Assembly (NCBI RefSeq): GCF_018780385.1
Contig: NZ_JADMJO010000056.1
Coordinates: forward strand, 1 to 49,654
Origin: Hydrogenophaga sp.
Lineage (GTDB): Bacteria; Pseudomonadota; Gammaproteobacteria; Burkholderiales; Burkholderiaceae_C
Reading direction: 5' to 3'
Length of the DNA: 49,654 nucleotides
The notes under the pieces are model-generated. The model worked only from the letters and a program-made list of their open reading frames with translations. It had not been told where the DNA came from and made no database searches. Of this stretch, positions 16,934 to 25,845 are shown in pieces. The translations under genes and the position numbers were made by a program. Each line of letters opens with the position of its first letter. Position 1 is the stretch's first letter.

Positions 16934-18083
16934 AGATGTGCGCGTCCAGCCCGCGCCGTGGCGAGGGCTCGATGGCCGGTGCGTAGCCCAGCCGGACCCA
17001 CATCTGCACCGTGAAACGCGGCGACGGCGCACCGAGCAGCTGGTGAATGTCGGCGTAGGGTCCAGCTTGCTCGGGGTACTCCTGCAAGGCCTGCGACAGC
17101 GGCTGCATGGACAGGCCCGTCGCCGTGGCGGCGAGTTGGGCGCGCACATAGGCGCGGCCCGCGTTGATCTGCGTGGCGCGGTCATTGCCCTCGGTCACCA
17201 GCCAGAAGAACGCGGGCGTGGTGTCGATCTTCGTATTGAAGTCCTTGATCTGGCTGGTGGTCGCGAAGTCGTCGGGGCCGGGCGCGACGTTGCGGTCGAA
17301 CAGACCCACGGCGTCGAGCACGCGCACCATGGGGTCGTTGAGCGAGAGGCCGTCGCGGTGTTGCGCGATCTCCTTCGGGCCCACGCGCAGCACCCTGAAC
17401 GACTCCAGCACCGTGCGCGCAGTCACCAGCTCAATGCGCCAGGCTTCGTTGGCAATACGCCGGTGCTGCGCCAGTGCCCCGGCCTGGGCACCGCCGACGA
17501 AACCCGTGCGCACCGCGTGCGACTGCACGCTGGCGGCGATGGCCTGCAGCGCGGCGGCATCGGGCTCGCGCGCCTCGTAGGCCTCGCGGTTGGTGCGGCG
17601 GCGAAAGATCTGCGCGAACAGCGGATCGGGCTGCACCGTCGTGTCGGGCACCAGACGGATGCGCGCGGTCGGCCTTGCGTCCACCGTGGTCGGGCTGAAC
17701 GCTCCTTGCGGGAACAGCGCGATCTCGGCACGCAGGCCCTTCTGCCGCGCGGCGAGGTCGAGCAGTTCGATGAAGGTGCCCTGGCTGATCATCATCTGGC
17801 GCGAGAATGGATCGGTCTCGGGCAGCAGCCGGCTGCGGTCGATGTAGAGCGTGATCTCGTCGGGCACGCCCAGATCCACCAGCCAGGACTGCAGGTTGTG
17901 CGAGTGCGGTGCGAGCAGCGCGTGGCCCACCAGCCAGCGCCGAACATCGGCCTGCTCACCCGGCCCCTGCCACGCAGCGATGGCCTCGGGCGGCAGCGCG
18001 CTGCTGCAGCCAGTCAGGGTGGTGGCACTGGTGGCGGCGATCGCGCCGCCACCAGCGAGGCGGATGAAGCGTCGGCGGTCCAT
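16923..18083 (-). CDS. Acg/nitroreductase-like flavoprotein with Tat signal and lipobox
   Basis: A 386-aa protein with twin-arginine start MDRRRFIRLAGGG and a lipobox TLTGC (Cys 26), so probably folded in the cytoplasm, exported by Tat and lipid-anchored. The body resembles Acg-family FMN-binding oxidoreductases related to nitroreductase: HSHNLQSWLVDLG near the N-terminus, IFRRRTNREAYEAREPD, and LSMQPLSQALQEYPEQ near the C-terminus. The family is often thought to bind flavin without a clear substrate. It lies 28 bases after an epimerase gene on the same strand and overlaps alkC convergently by 11 bases. Confidence 0.8.
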   Translation of the reverse strand: MDRRRFIRLAGGGAIAATSATTLTGCSSALPPEAIAAWQGPGEQADVRRWLVGHALLAPHSHNLQSWLVDLGVPDEITLYIDRSRLLPETDPFSRQMMISQGTFIELLDLAARQKGLRAEIALFPQGAFSPTTVDARPTARIRLVPDTTVQPDPLFAQIFRRRTNREAYEAREPDAAALQAIAASVQSHAVRTGFVGGAQAGALAQHRRIANEAWRIELVTARTVLESFRVLRVGPKEIAQHRDGLSLNDPMVRVLDAVGLFDRNVAPGPDDFATTSQIKDFNTKIDTTPAFFWLVTEGNDRATQINAGRAYVRAQLAATATGLSMQPLSQALQEYPEQAGPYADIHQLLGAPSPRFTVQMWVRLGYAPAIEPSPRRGLDAHIFKT

Positions 18084-18111
18084 GGTGATCTCCTTGCAGG
18101 GGTGGTGGGTG

Positions 18112-19161
18112 TCAGGCCCGGGCGGGCGCAGGCCAGGTGGCGGTCGCTGCGTCCTGCGGCAGCAGATCCAGGCCCTGCAGTGTGCGCTGCAGCGCCAGCG
18201 GCCAGGGGGTGTGCGGCTCGCCGCCGATCAGCGCGCGCAGGCCGCGGTTGTCGAGCCGGTGCGGCTGGTTCCAGAGGTAGCGCAGCGCGGCCAGCGCGCC
18301 CAGGGTCGGCATGACCGTGCCCAGCGCGCGAATCGGCAGCCAGGGCATGCCCACCACGCGCAGCGCCTCGTTCTCGCGCAACCAGCCCTGCCCGCGGGCC
18401 AGCGGCTGCAGCGCGCCCACCCAGTCGTGGCCGGTGAGCGTGTGGCCGCTGAAGTGCAGTTCCTCGAACGCCGGCATCGAATGGCGCACCCGGGCCACCG
18501 CCACGAAGGTCTGCGCCAGGTCGGGCAGATAAGCCCAGGGCGTGGCCACGTCCATCGGGCCCGGGAACACCAGCTTGCCGCGCCGGATGCCGGTGAGCAT
18601 GGCGCGATCGAGCCAGGTGCCCTGGCCCTGGCCGTAGAAGTTGCCGGCGCGCACGATCACCGCGCGCAGCCCACCGCGCTGCGTGGCGGCCTCCAGCCGG
18701 CTCTCCATCTCGCTGCGGATGCGGCCCATGGCCGTGGTCGGCCGGTAGGACGCGCCTTCGAGCAACACACCCGGCATGTCCTGGCCGAAGTTGTAGACGT
18801 TGCCCGGCAACATGAGCGTGGCGCCCAGCGCCTGGGCCACCGCCATGCCGGCCTGCAGCAGCGGCCCGTTCTCGCACTCCCAGGCCGGGCGCGTGTACTG
18901 CTTGGGGTTGAGCGCGTGCACCACCACCGTGGCGCCACCCGCCTGCCGCGCCCGGGCCACCAGCGCGTCCACGTCATGCACCGCCTGTGCCAGCCACTGC
19001 ACGCCGGCCATGGTGGGCGCCTGCGCGCCGGGGCGCATCTGCGCCAGCACGCGCCAGCCGTCGCGCGCAAAGGCCTGGACCGCCGCCAGACCGAAGCGGC
19101 CGCGGGCACCGAGCACCAGCACCGTGCCGGTGGGAGCTGAAGAAGAAGGCGTTGACATCAT
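18112..19161 (-). CDS. NAD(P)-dependent epimerase/dehydratase-like protein
   Basis: A 349-aa atypical short-chain dehydrogenase. The nucleotide-binding motif is VLVLGARGRFGLAAVQAFARDGW near the N-terminus. Further on, MLPGNVYNFGQDMPGV and VIVRAGNFYGQGQGTWLD resemble sugar-epimerase-like proteins. The standard YxxxK pair is not obvious, so catalytic type is open. Two adjacent ATGs (19161, 19158) share a GGAG site; the first is listed. It is divergent from a LysR regulator gene and co-directional with the Acg-like gene, so the LysR protein probably controls it. Confidence 0.75.
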   Translation of the reverse strand: MMSTPSSSAPTGTVLVLGARGRFGLAAVQAFARDGWRVLAQMRPGAQAPTMAGVQWLAQAVHDVDALVARARQAGGATVVVHALNPKQYTRPAWECENGPLLQAGMAVAQALGATLMLPGNVYNFGQDMPGVLLEGASYRPTTAMGRIRSEMESRLEAATQRGGLRAVIVRAGNFYGQGQGTWLDRAMLTGIRRGKLVFPGPMDVATPWAYLPDLAQTFVAVARVRHSMPAFEELHFSGHTLTGHDWVGALQPLARGQGWLRENEALRVVGMPWLPIRALGTVMPTLGALAALRYLWNQPHRLDNRGLRALIGGEPHTPWPLALQRTLQGLDLLPQDAATATWPAPARA

Positions 19162-19203
19162 GAGGAACTCCGTTCGGCACCGACCATCGACGCCATGGAA
19201 TGC

Positions 19204-19233
19204 ATTGTGGAAATCTCCGGCGCCATACACAAT
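19204..19233. promoter_or_regulatory. Inverted repeat, possible LysR operator
   Basis: The arms ATTGTG (19204-19209) and CACAAT (19228-19233) form a dyad in the 102-base gap between the divergent epimerase and LysR genes. LysR-type regulators commonly bind such dyads in divergent promoters. This is position plus symmetry only. Confidence 0.4.
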
Positions 19234-19263
19234 TGCCTGAAACCGAACACCAGCCATACAAAA

Positions 19264-20154
19264 ATGCATACCGGCGACTTCAACTGGACGCTGATCCGCT
19301 CGTTCCTCGCGGCGCTCGACCGCGGCAGCCTGATGGCCGCGGCGCGGGCGCTGGCCACCACGCAGCCCACGGTGGGTCGCCACATCGGCGAGCTCGAGGC
19401 GCAGCTCGGCGTGGTGCTGTTCGAACGCACTGGCCGCGGTCTGGTGCCCACGGCCCATGCGCACCGGCTGGCCGAGGCGGCACGCGCCATGGCCAGCGCG
19501 GCCGACCAGCTCGCGCGCCAGGCCTCGGGGGCGCAGAAAGGGGCGCGAGGCTCGGTGCGCATCAGCGCGAGCCAGCCGGTGACCTGCGTGCTGCTGCCCC
19601 CGGTGCTGCTGCAGATGCGCCAGGCTTTTCCCGAGATCCAGATCGAGCTGGTGTCAAGCAATGCGGTGAGCAACCTGCTGCAGCGCGAGGCCGACATCGC
19701 GCTGCGCATGGTGCGCCCCGACCAGACCACGCTTCTCTGCAAGAAGGTGGGCCAGGTCGCCCTGGGCACCTACGCGCACCGCGACTACCTGCGCCGCCGC
19801 GGCACGCCGCGCGTGCCCGAGGATCTGCTGACGCACGACCTGGTGGGCAACGACCGCAACACCGACATCCTGCGTGGCTTCGCCGCCATGGGATACCCCA
19901 TGCAGCGCGAGAGCTTTGCCGTGCGCACCGACGACCTCAACGCCTACCAGGCCGCGGTGGATGCGGGTCTGGGCGTGGGTTTTCTGGCGCGCTACGTGGC
20001 GCGCCGGAACCCCGATCTCGTTCCCTTGCTGCCCATGCTCGCGATCCCGCCATTGCCCGTGTGGCTCGCGGTTCACCGCGAGATTCGCAGCAACCCGCGC
20101 ATCCGCCAGGTGTGGGATTTTCTCGCGCAGGCGCTCCCGACAGCCCTGGCCTGA
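19264..20154 (+). CDS. LysR-family transcriptional regulator
   Basis: A 296-aa LysR regulator. The N-terminal winged HTH is FNWTLIRSFLAALDRGSLMAAARALATTQPTVGRHIGELEAQLGVVLFER. The effector domain follows (VRISASQPVTCVLLPPVLLQMRQAFPEIQIELVSS). TTQPTVGRHIGELE differs from the more common SQ(P/S)AVS recognition helix but is known in a sub-branch. The ATG at 19264 fits the HTH; an in-frame extension upstream is unlikely. It sits 37 bases before a dehalogenase-like gene and opposite an epimerase gene; either may be the target. Confidence 0.92.
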   Translation: MHTGDFNWTLIRSFLAALDRGSLMAAARALATTQPTVGRHIGELEAQLGVVLFERTGRGLVPTAHAHRLAEAARAMASAADQLARQASGAQKGARGSVRISASQPVTCVLLPPVLLQMRQAFPEIQIELVSSNAVSNLLQREADIALRMVRPDQTTLLCKKVGQVALGTYAHRDYLRRRGTPRVPEDLLTHDLVGNDRNTDILRGFAAMGYPMQRESFAVRTDDLNAYQAAVDAGLGVGFLARYVARRNPDLVPLLPMLAIPPLPVWLAVHREIRSNPRIRQVWDFLAQALPTALA

Positions 20155-20191
20155 ACACGGCCTCTACACTGCAGAGAAAGGAGCAAACAAC

Positions 20192-21130
20192 ATGGACACA
20201 GACTGGTTCACCGGGTTCGAATTGCAACGCATCCCGACCAGCGAAGGTGAGACAACGGTGCGCGTGGGGGGTCGACCCGATGCGCCGCCGCTGGTGCTGT
20301 TGCACGGTTTTCCGCAGACCCATGCGATGTGGCACCGCGTGGCGCGCGCGCTGGCGCCGCACTTCCGGCTGGTGCTGCCCGACGTGCGAGGGTACGGCGA
20401 TGCCTCGCACGCGCCGGGTCTGCCCGACCATTCCAACTACAGCAAGCGCGCCATGGCGCAGGACGTGGTCGACGTGGCGGACGCGCTGGGCATGGCCAGC
20501 TTCTTCCTGTGCGGCCACGACCGGGGCGGCCGCGTGGCGCACCGTCTGGCGCTCGACCACCCCGAGCGAGTGCGCAAGCTCTGCGTGATCGACATCGCGC
20601 CCACGCTGGACATGTACGCCCGCACCGACATGGCGTTTGCCCGCGCCTACTACCACTGGTTCCACCTGATCCAGCCCGCGCCGCTGCCCGAACTCATGAT
20701 CGGCGGCAACGCGCAGGCTTACCTGCACGCCAAGCTCGGTGGCTGGGGCAGCGTGGCAGCCAAGGGTGGCGCGCGCCTGCCGCACATCGAGCCGCAGGCG
20801 CTGGCCGAGTACGAGCGCTGCTTCTGCCGGGCGGAGGCCATTCACAGCGCGTGCGAAGACTACCGTGCCAGCGCCGGCATCGACCTGGATCACGACCGCG
20901 AGAGCCGCGAGCACGGTCTGCGCATCGCCTGCGACACGCTCGTGCTGTGGGGCGAGCGCGGCGTGGTGCAGAAGTTCTTCGACCCGCTCGCGCTCTGGCA
21001 GGCGCAGTGCGCAGGCACCGTGAGCGGCGAGGCGCTGCCGGCGGGCCATTTCATTCCCGAAGAGCTGCCCGAGGCCACAGCCTCGGCGCTGCTCGGCTTC
21101 ATGACCACCACCGCAGAGACACCCACATGA
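20192..21130 (+). CDS. Haloacetate (fluoroacetate) dehalogenase-like alpha/beta hydrolase
   Basis: A 312-aa alpha/beta hydrolase. The nucleophile elbow GHDRGGRVAHRLALDHPERV holds Asp110, Arg111 and Arg114; Asp134 follows in VIDIAPTLDMY; His155-Trp156 occur in YYHWFHL; Tyr is in CEDYRA (224) and the histidine base in LPAGHFIPEE (286). These are the nucleophile, carboxylate-binding arginines, halide pocket and base described for fluoroacetate dehalogenases. The oxyanion motif is LLHGFPQTHAMW. Epoxide hydrolases look similar but lack this Arg pair. It has a strong AAAGGAG site and overlaps the next gene by ATGA. Confidence 0.82.
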   Translation: MDTDWFTGFELQRIPTSEGETTVRVGGRPDAPPLVLLHGFPQTHAMWHRVARALAPHFRLVLPDVRGYGDASHAPGLPDHSNYSKRAMAQDVVDVADALGMASFFLCGHDRGGRVAHRLALDHPERVRKLCVIDIAPTLDMYARTDMAFARAYYHWFHLIQPAPLPELMIGGNAQAYLHAKLGGWGSVAAKGGARLPHIEPQALAEYERCFCRAEAIHSACEDYRASAGIDLDHDRESREHGLRIACDTLVLWGERGVVQKFFDPLALWQAQCAGTVSGEALPAGHFIPEELPEATASALLGFMTTTAETPT

Positions 21131-21798
21131 TCACCGTCCACCACCTCAACAACTCGCGCTCGCAGCGCGTGCTCTGGCTGCTTGAAGAGCTGGGCGTGCC
21201 CTACCAGATCGAGCGCTACGAACGCGACCCCAAGACCATGCTGGCGCCACCTGCGCTGACGAAGGTTCACCCGCTGGGCAAGTCACCGGTGGTCACCGAT
21301 GGCAAGGCCACGCTGGCCGAGTCGGGCGCGATCCTGGAATACCTGGTCGAGACCTACGGCGAAGGCAAGTTCGCGCCCGAACCGGGCACACCGAGCTTCC
21401 TGCGCTACCGCTACTGGATGCACTACGCCGAAGGTTCGCTCGCCACACCGTTGCTGCTGCAGCTCGTGTTCGACCAGATCGAGCGCAAGAGCCCGTTCAT
21501 CGTGCGGCCGGTGGCCAAGGCGATCTCCACCCAGGTCAAGGGCCTGCTGGTCACGCCCAACATCAAGCGTCACTTCGACTACCTCGAAGGCGAACTGGCG
21601 GAACACGGACCGTGGTTCGTGGGGCGCTCGTTCAGCGCCGCCGACGTGCAGATGAGCTTCGGCATCGAAGCGGCCGCGGCGCGCGGTCTGCTCAAGAACC
21701 GGCCCAAGCTTGCCGACTGGTTGCGCCGCATCCACGAGCGGCCGGCCTACCAGCGTGCGCTGGAACAAGGTGGGCCGTTCGACCTCGGAACCTTCTAG
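21127..21798 (+). CDS. Glutathione S-transferase
   Basis: A 223-aa GST with an N-terminal thioredoxin-like domain (ITVHHLNNSRSQRVLWLLEELGVPYQIERYERD; the HPLGKSPVV cis-Pro and LAESGAILEYLVE glutathione contacts) and an all-helical C-terminal domain ending in a YLEGELAEHGPWFVGRSFSAADVQMSF motif. The Ser in NNSRSQRVLWLLEE is the likely glutathione activator. Its ATG overlaps the stop of the dehalogenase-like gene, so the products are made together. They might act in turn on a halogenated or electrophilic compound; that link is inference. Confidence 0.93.
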   Translation: MITVHHLNNSRSQRVLWLLEELGVPYQIERYERDPKTMLAPPALTKVHPLGKSPVVTDGKATLAESGAILEYLVETYGEGKFAPEPGTPSFLRYRYWMHYAEGSLATPLLLQLVFDQIERKSPFIVRPVAKAISTQVKGLLVTPNIKRHFDYLEGELAEHGPWFVGRSFSAADVQMSFGIEAAAARGLLKNRPKLADWLRRIHERPAYQRALEQGGPFDLGTF

Positions 21799-21895
21799 AC
21801 AAGCGTGTTGCAAGGTTGACCGAATTCATTGCGCTGCACTCTCTCCACGTCAAGTGGTTCAGTGACGCCCAACGTTGGAGGGTCCGGGCGCCTCT

Positions 21896-22282
21896 TCACA
21901 CGTTGAGGTTGAAACCGAGATCAACCTCGGACGCCGGCAAACCACGGATGCCCCAGTTCTCCAGCGACGGCTCGTGCAGGACGATGATGATGTCGCTGGG
22001 CTGAATGCCCAGTTCGCCAAAGCGACTGACGATGCCCTGGTACAAGTTGCGCTTTGCATCGAGTGACCTGCCTGGAAAGATCTGGAACTCGACAAAGGTG
22101 TAGTTCTCGGTCTTGCCCGGCGGAACCGGAAAGTACTCTGGCCTGTGCTCAACATAGCGAATCTGCTTGTCGTCCTCCGGGAGCTTGAAGGCAATGAGTT
22201 GCGCTTGGTACACGGCTTCGATGAGAGCAGAGACTTGCTCAACAGGACGAGAGCGGCAGACTTCGATTTTGACGATGGGCAT
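21896..22282 (-). CDS. Tautomerase-family protein (4-oxalocrotonate tautomerase-like)
   Basis: A 128-aa protein starting M-P-I-V-K-I-E-V, giving the N-terminal proline that serves as catalytic base in the tautomerase superfamily after Met removal. A second repeat-like unit begins at about 60 and the segment IIIVLHEPSLENWGIRG near the C-terminus matches the two-unit 'Tautomerase_2' type. The substrate is unknown. A distant relative lies at 36706. Base composition here is clearly less GC-rich than in the flanking genes, as in the 97 bases downstream, so transfer is possible. Confidence 0.83.
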   Translation of the reverse strand: MPIVKIEVCRSRPVEQVSALIEAVYQAQLIAFKLPEDDKQIRYVEHRPEYFPVPPGKTENYTFVEFQIFPGRSLDAKRNLYQGIVSRFGELGIQPSDIIIVLHEPSLENWGIRGLPASEVDLGFNLNV

Positions 22283-22468
22283 GAGTGGTGCGGATGTGAG
22301 TGAGAGACGACGCGCGGTCTTGTGAGCGCCCTGCGGATTCGCTATCTGCATGACAGCCTACAGACCGAGAAGGTCTGTGTCTACTCGGCCAAGGCCTCCG
22401 TGTTGTGAACAGTGGCGGCTTCCGGCACCGCGCGAAACGTGCAGGCGCGCCGGCTTTGATGGTCGGTA

Positions 22469-23269
22469 TCAAGCCCCGTGGCACTTCTTGTATTTTTTCC
22501 CGCTACCGCAAGGGCATGGGTCGTTGCGACCCGGTGTGACTTCCTTGCGTGCCGGCTCCACGCGCGGCCCCAGGCTTCGGCCGATCTGGGCCAGGTCATA
22601 CACCGCCCAGATGGCCGCGCCGAAGGCATTGAGTCGCTCGTCGCTCACGCTCGGCGGACCGTCCTCGGCGTGCATGTTCACGGTGGGCGTGCCGGTGTCG
22701 TCTTCGGTCAGGGCCACCACGTGGTCCAGCGCCTCGTCGATCCAGGCGGCGGTCTCCTTGTCGCGCGGCGGCTCCCAGTCTTCGGGCCAGTTCTCCACCA
22801 CGAACATGAAGCCCAGCGCCCACACCTGCGCGTAGGCCGGCAGTTCCTGGTCCTTGAAATCGGCGCGCTCGACCTCGGGCAAGGCGGCCACGGCACCGCG
22901 CACGTCCATCAACTCGGGGTGGTAGCTGCGCTCGTCCTCCAGCGTCTCCACCGACGCGGCAAGGGACGCCGAGACCTCGGCACTGCGACGCGCCCACAAC
23001 GCCATGAACTGCTCATATTGCGCGGTGTTGGCGAAGTGTGTGCCGTCTTCCTGCGGTGCGGTGGGCAGCGGACCGGTGCCCAGCAGCATGGGAAGGAATT
23101 CGGCCGGCTCCACCGGGCGACGCGTGCACAGCAGCGCGGCCATGGCGCCTTCGCAGAACTCCCATTGCGGCACGTCTTCGCCGCGTGTGCGCAGGTCGTC
23201 CAGGATGGCGTCGAGTGTGTCGAAGTCGCCGTTGTCCAGCGCGGCGGCCGGCTCCAGAGGGGTGTTCAT
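22469..23269 (-). CDS. UPF0149/YecA-family protein with C-terminal SEC-C zinc motif
   Basis: A 266-aa acidic protein of the UPF0149 family (helical domain with [25 protein letters not shown] and [16 protein letters not shown]). It ends in [20 protein letters not shown], the SEC-C CxCx8CH zinc motif also found at the end of SecA. Such proteins may attach to ribosomes or SecA, but the role is unknown. It is divergent from the glutamate-synthase-like gene. The 186 bases between it and the tautomerase hold one CAGACC/GGTCTG hairpin (about 22361-22377) with no T-run. Confidence 0.88.
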   Translation of the reverse strand: MNTPLEPAAALDNGDFDTLDAILDDLRTRGEDVPQWEFCEGAMAALLCTRRPVEPAEFLPMLLGTGPLPTAPQEDGTHFANTAQYEQFMALWARRSAEVSASLAASVETLEDERSYHPELMDVRGAVAALPEVERADFKDQELPAYAQVWALGFMFVVENWPEDWEPPRDKETAAWIDEALDHVVALTEDDTGTPTVNMHAEDGPPSVSDERLNAFGAAIWAVYDLAQIGRSLGPRVEPARKEVTPGRNDPCPCGSGKKYKKCHGA

Positions 23270-23345
23270 GGGGTCAAGTGGCCTGCAAGGGCTCGGGTTT
23301 TATGATGGGCTGAAGTGTATTCCGCACCCTCCCCCGAAAGCCTGC

Positions 23346-24965
23346 ATGCTCGACCGCCTGAACGCCCTCTACCCCGTGCGCTACACCGCGCTTGGCCTGT
23401 GTGTGGTGCTGGCGCTGCTGAGCCTGTTCACGTTGATCGCGTTCGGCATCGGCGGCTTCTGGTTCCTCGTGTTCGCCGGCCTCTCGGCGCTGGGCATCCA
23501 CGACATGCGGCAGACGAAAAGTTCGGTGCTGCGCAACTACCCGGTCATCGGCCACCTGCGCTTCATGCTGGAGAAGATCCGCCCCGAGATCCGCCAGTAC
23601 TTTCTGGAGAGCGACAACGAGGCCACACCGTTCTCGCGCAGCCAGCGGAGCCTGGCCTACGCGCGCGCCAAGGGTGAGACCGACAAGCGCCCCTTCGGCT
23701 CGCAGGTTGACCAGCGTGCCAGCGGCCACGAGTGGCTCAACCACTCGATGGCCCCCAGCCTGATTGCCTCGCACGACTTTCGACTCACCATCGGCGGGCC
23801 CGGTTGCACGCAACCGTATGAGGCCAGCGTGTTCAACATCTCGGCCATGAGCTTCGGCGCGCTCTCGGCCAACGCGATCCAGGCGCTCAATGCCGGCGCC
23901 AAGCGCGGCGGCTTCGCGCACGACACCGGCGAAGGTTCGATCTCGGCCTACCACCGACTGCACGGCGGCGACCTGATCTGGGAAGTCGGTTCGGGCTACT
24001 TCGGCTGCCGCGACGAGAACGGCCACTTCAGCCCAGACCGCTTCAAGGCCAATGCGATGGACCCGCAGGTGAAGATGGTCGAGATCAAACTCAGCCAGGG
24101 CGCCAAGCCCGGGCACGGCGGTGTGTTGCCCGGGCCGAAGGTCACGCCCGAGATCGCGGCGGCGCGCGGCGTGATCGTGGGACAGGACTGCATCTCACCC
24201 GCCACTCACAGCGCGTTCTCCACGCCCATCGAGTTGATGCATTTCATCGTCCGGTTGCGCGAACTCTCCGGTGGCAAGCCGGTGGGCTTCAAGCTGTGCA
24301 TCGGCCACCCGTGGGAGTGGTTCGCCATCGTCAAGGCCATGCTGGCCACCGGCATCACGCCCGACTTCATCGTGGTCGACGGCGCCGAGGGCGGCACCGG
24401 AGCGGCACCGCTGGAATTCACCGACCACGTGGGTGCGCCGTTGCAGGAAGGCCTGCGCCTGGTGCACAACACGCTGGTGGGTGTGAACCTGCGCGACCGT
24501 ATCAAGATCGGTTGCGCGGGCAAGGTGATCAGCGCGTTCGACATCGTGCGCGCCATGGCCATCGGCGCCGACTGGTGCAACAGCGCGCGCGGCTTCATGT
24601 TTGCGCTGGGCTGCATCCAGGCGCAGAGCTGCCACACCGGCCAGTGCCCCACGGGGGTGACCACGCAAGACCCCGTGCGCCAGCAAGCCTTGGTGGTGCC
24701 CGACAAGGCCGAGCGCGTTCACCAATTTCACCAGCGCACGCTGATGGCCTTGCAGGAGCTCATTCAGGCTGCCGGCCTGCAACACCCCGGCGAGATCACC
24801 GCCCACCACCTGGTGCGCCGCGTCAATCAGAACGAGGTGCGCCTGCTCGCCAACCTGCTGCCCGAAACCCCGCCCGGGGCCCTGCTGCACGACCTCGCCG
24901 GCCAGCACGCGGTGTTCACCATGTACTGGCCGCAGGCGCATGCGGACCGGTTCGGGTTGGGCTGA
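23346..24965 (+). CDS. Membrane-anchored FMN-binding glutamate synthase-family protein
   Basis: A 539-aa protein. Residues 12-55 form two close membrane segments (TALGLCVVLALLSLFTLIAF, GGFWFLVFAGLSALGI). The rest is a GltS central-type FMN barrel: ISAMSFGALSANAIQALNAGA, VDGAEGGTGAAPLEF, and a cysteine cluster CIQAQSCHTGQCPTGVTTQD that matches the iron-sulfur site of glutamate synthase. It lacks the amidotransferase domain, so it is not full glutamate synthase; the natural reaction is unknown. The ATG at 23346 begins the hydrophobic region. The open frame further upstream overlaps the divergent gene and was not used. Confidence 0.87.
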   Translation: MLDRLNALYPVRYTALGLCVVLALLSLFTLIAFGIGGFWFLVFAGLSALGIHDMRQTKSSVLRNYPVIGHLRFMLEKIRPEIRQYFLESDNEATPFSRSQRSLAYARAKGETDKRPFGSQVDQRASGHEWLNHSMAPSLIASHDFRLTIGGPGCTQPYEASVFNISAMSFGALSANAIQALNAGAKRGGFAHDTGEGSISAYHRLHGGDLIWEVGSGYFGCRDENGHFSPDRFKANAMDPQVKMVEIKLSQGAKPGHGGVLPGPKVTPEIAAARGVIVGQDCISPATHSAFSTPIELMHFIVRLRELSGGKPVGFKLCIGHPWEWFAIVKAMLATGITPDFIVVDGAEGGTGAAPLEFTDHVGAPLQEGLRLVHNTLVGVNLRDRIKIGCAGKVISAFDIVRAMAIGADWCNSARGFMFALGCIQAQSCHTGQCPTGVTTQDPVRQQALVVPDKAERVHQFHQRTLMALQELIQAAGLQHPGEITAHHLVRRVNQNEVRLLANLLPETPPGALLHDLAGQHAVFTMYWPQAHADRFGLG

Positions 24966-24983
24966 ATCAGGCCCCGGCGCGCA

Positions 24984-25340
24984 TCACTTGTCGCGGCCGT
25001 TGAACTCGTGGACCGGGATCGACTTGAGGACCAGACCTTCGATGCAGCGCAGGTTCACCGCCGCGATGGCATTGCCCTTGGGATCGACGCCCTCACCATA
25101 GGGATGAATGCCGCAGTTGGCGCAGAACCGGTGCTTGATGACGTGCTTGTTGAACAGGTAGGTGCTGGCCGCGTCGTCGGGCGTTTTCAGCGTGAACTGC
25201 GCGCGCGGCACGAACCAGAGCAGCGATCCCTTGCGCAAGCAGATCGAACAGTTGCAGGCCAGGGCGCTGTCGATCGTTCCCTCGACTTCAAAGGCCACCT
25301 GGCCACAGTGGCAGCTGCCGGAATAGCGTGTGTTGGACAT
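24984..25340 (-). CDS. GFA-family (CENP-V/GFA domain) zinc protein
   Basis: A 118-aa protein with the GFA signature: SGSCHCGQVAFEVEG, the CNCSICLRKGSLL zinc cluster, and HRFCANCGIHPYGEG. Domain members are called glutathione-dependent formaldehyde-activating enzymes, but the function of most, including this one, is not shown. It is followed in the same direction by no clear partner and preceded (28 bases) by the DUF1772 gene. Confidence 0.92.
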   Translation of the reverse strand: MSNTRYSGSCHCGQVAFEVEGTIDSALACNCSICLRKGSLLWFVPRAQFTLKTPDDAASTYLFNKHVIKHRFCANCGIHPYGEGVDPKGNAIAAVNLRCIEGLVLKSIPVHEFNGRDK

Positions 25341-25368
25341 GTTGATCTCGCTGTGGGTGGAAAGAACA

Positions 25369-25845
25369 TCACTTGGTCCAAACCAGGACCGCGCACGCCG
25401 CCGACGTCAGCCCCGCGACCGTGCGCACATGGTTCCAGAAGGTCCATTCGCGCACATAGACCGGCCAGTAGGCCGCTGCCTCTGCGGACGCGGCGTCGAG
25501 GCGCGCCAGGTGGTTGTTGCGCGGCACGTTGAAGGCCATGGTGACGCCGAAGGTGCCCACGGCGTAGAGCAGGCCCGCCGCGAGCAGCCAGACCGAGTGC
25601 GGCGCGCTCCACGTCAACCAGGCCACCACCACGCACGCGATGGACAGCAGCAGGGTGCCCATGAAGACGCCCATGAACCACGGGTTGATCACGACGATGT
25701 TGATGCGCTGCATGGCGGCCACGCCTTGCGCGGCGGGCAACTGCGCCAGCGCCTTCATGACGAAGCTGGAGAAGGCGAAGAACACACCGCCCACCGTGGC
25801 CGCGCCCAGCGCGGTGAAGAGAACCAGAAGGTCGGTCATGCTCAT
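25369..25845 (-). CDS. DUF1772 (anthrone oxygenase-like) membrane protein
   Basis: A 158-aa membrane protein with four hydrophobic segments: LLVLFTALGAATVGGVFFAFSS, PWFMGVFMGTLLLSIACVVVAWL, VWLLAAGLLYAVGTFGVTM and VRTVAGLTSAACAVLVW. The VPRNNHLAR motif before the last segment is conserved in the DUF1772 family, which includes fungal anthrone oxygenases. Bacterial function is unknown. Its ATG overlaps the stop of the DUF488 gene as ATGA, so it is made together with that gene. Confidence 0.85.
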   Translation of the reverse strand: MSMTDLLVLFTALGAATVGGVFFAFSSFVMKALAQLPAAQGVAAMQRINIVVINPWFMGVFMGTLLLSIACVVVAWLTWSAPHSVWLLAAGLLYAVGTFGVTMAFNVPRNNHLARLDAASAEAAAYWPVYVREWTFWNHVRTVAGLTSAACAVLVWTK

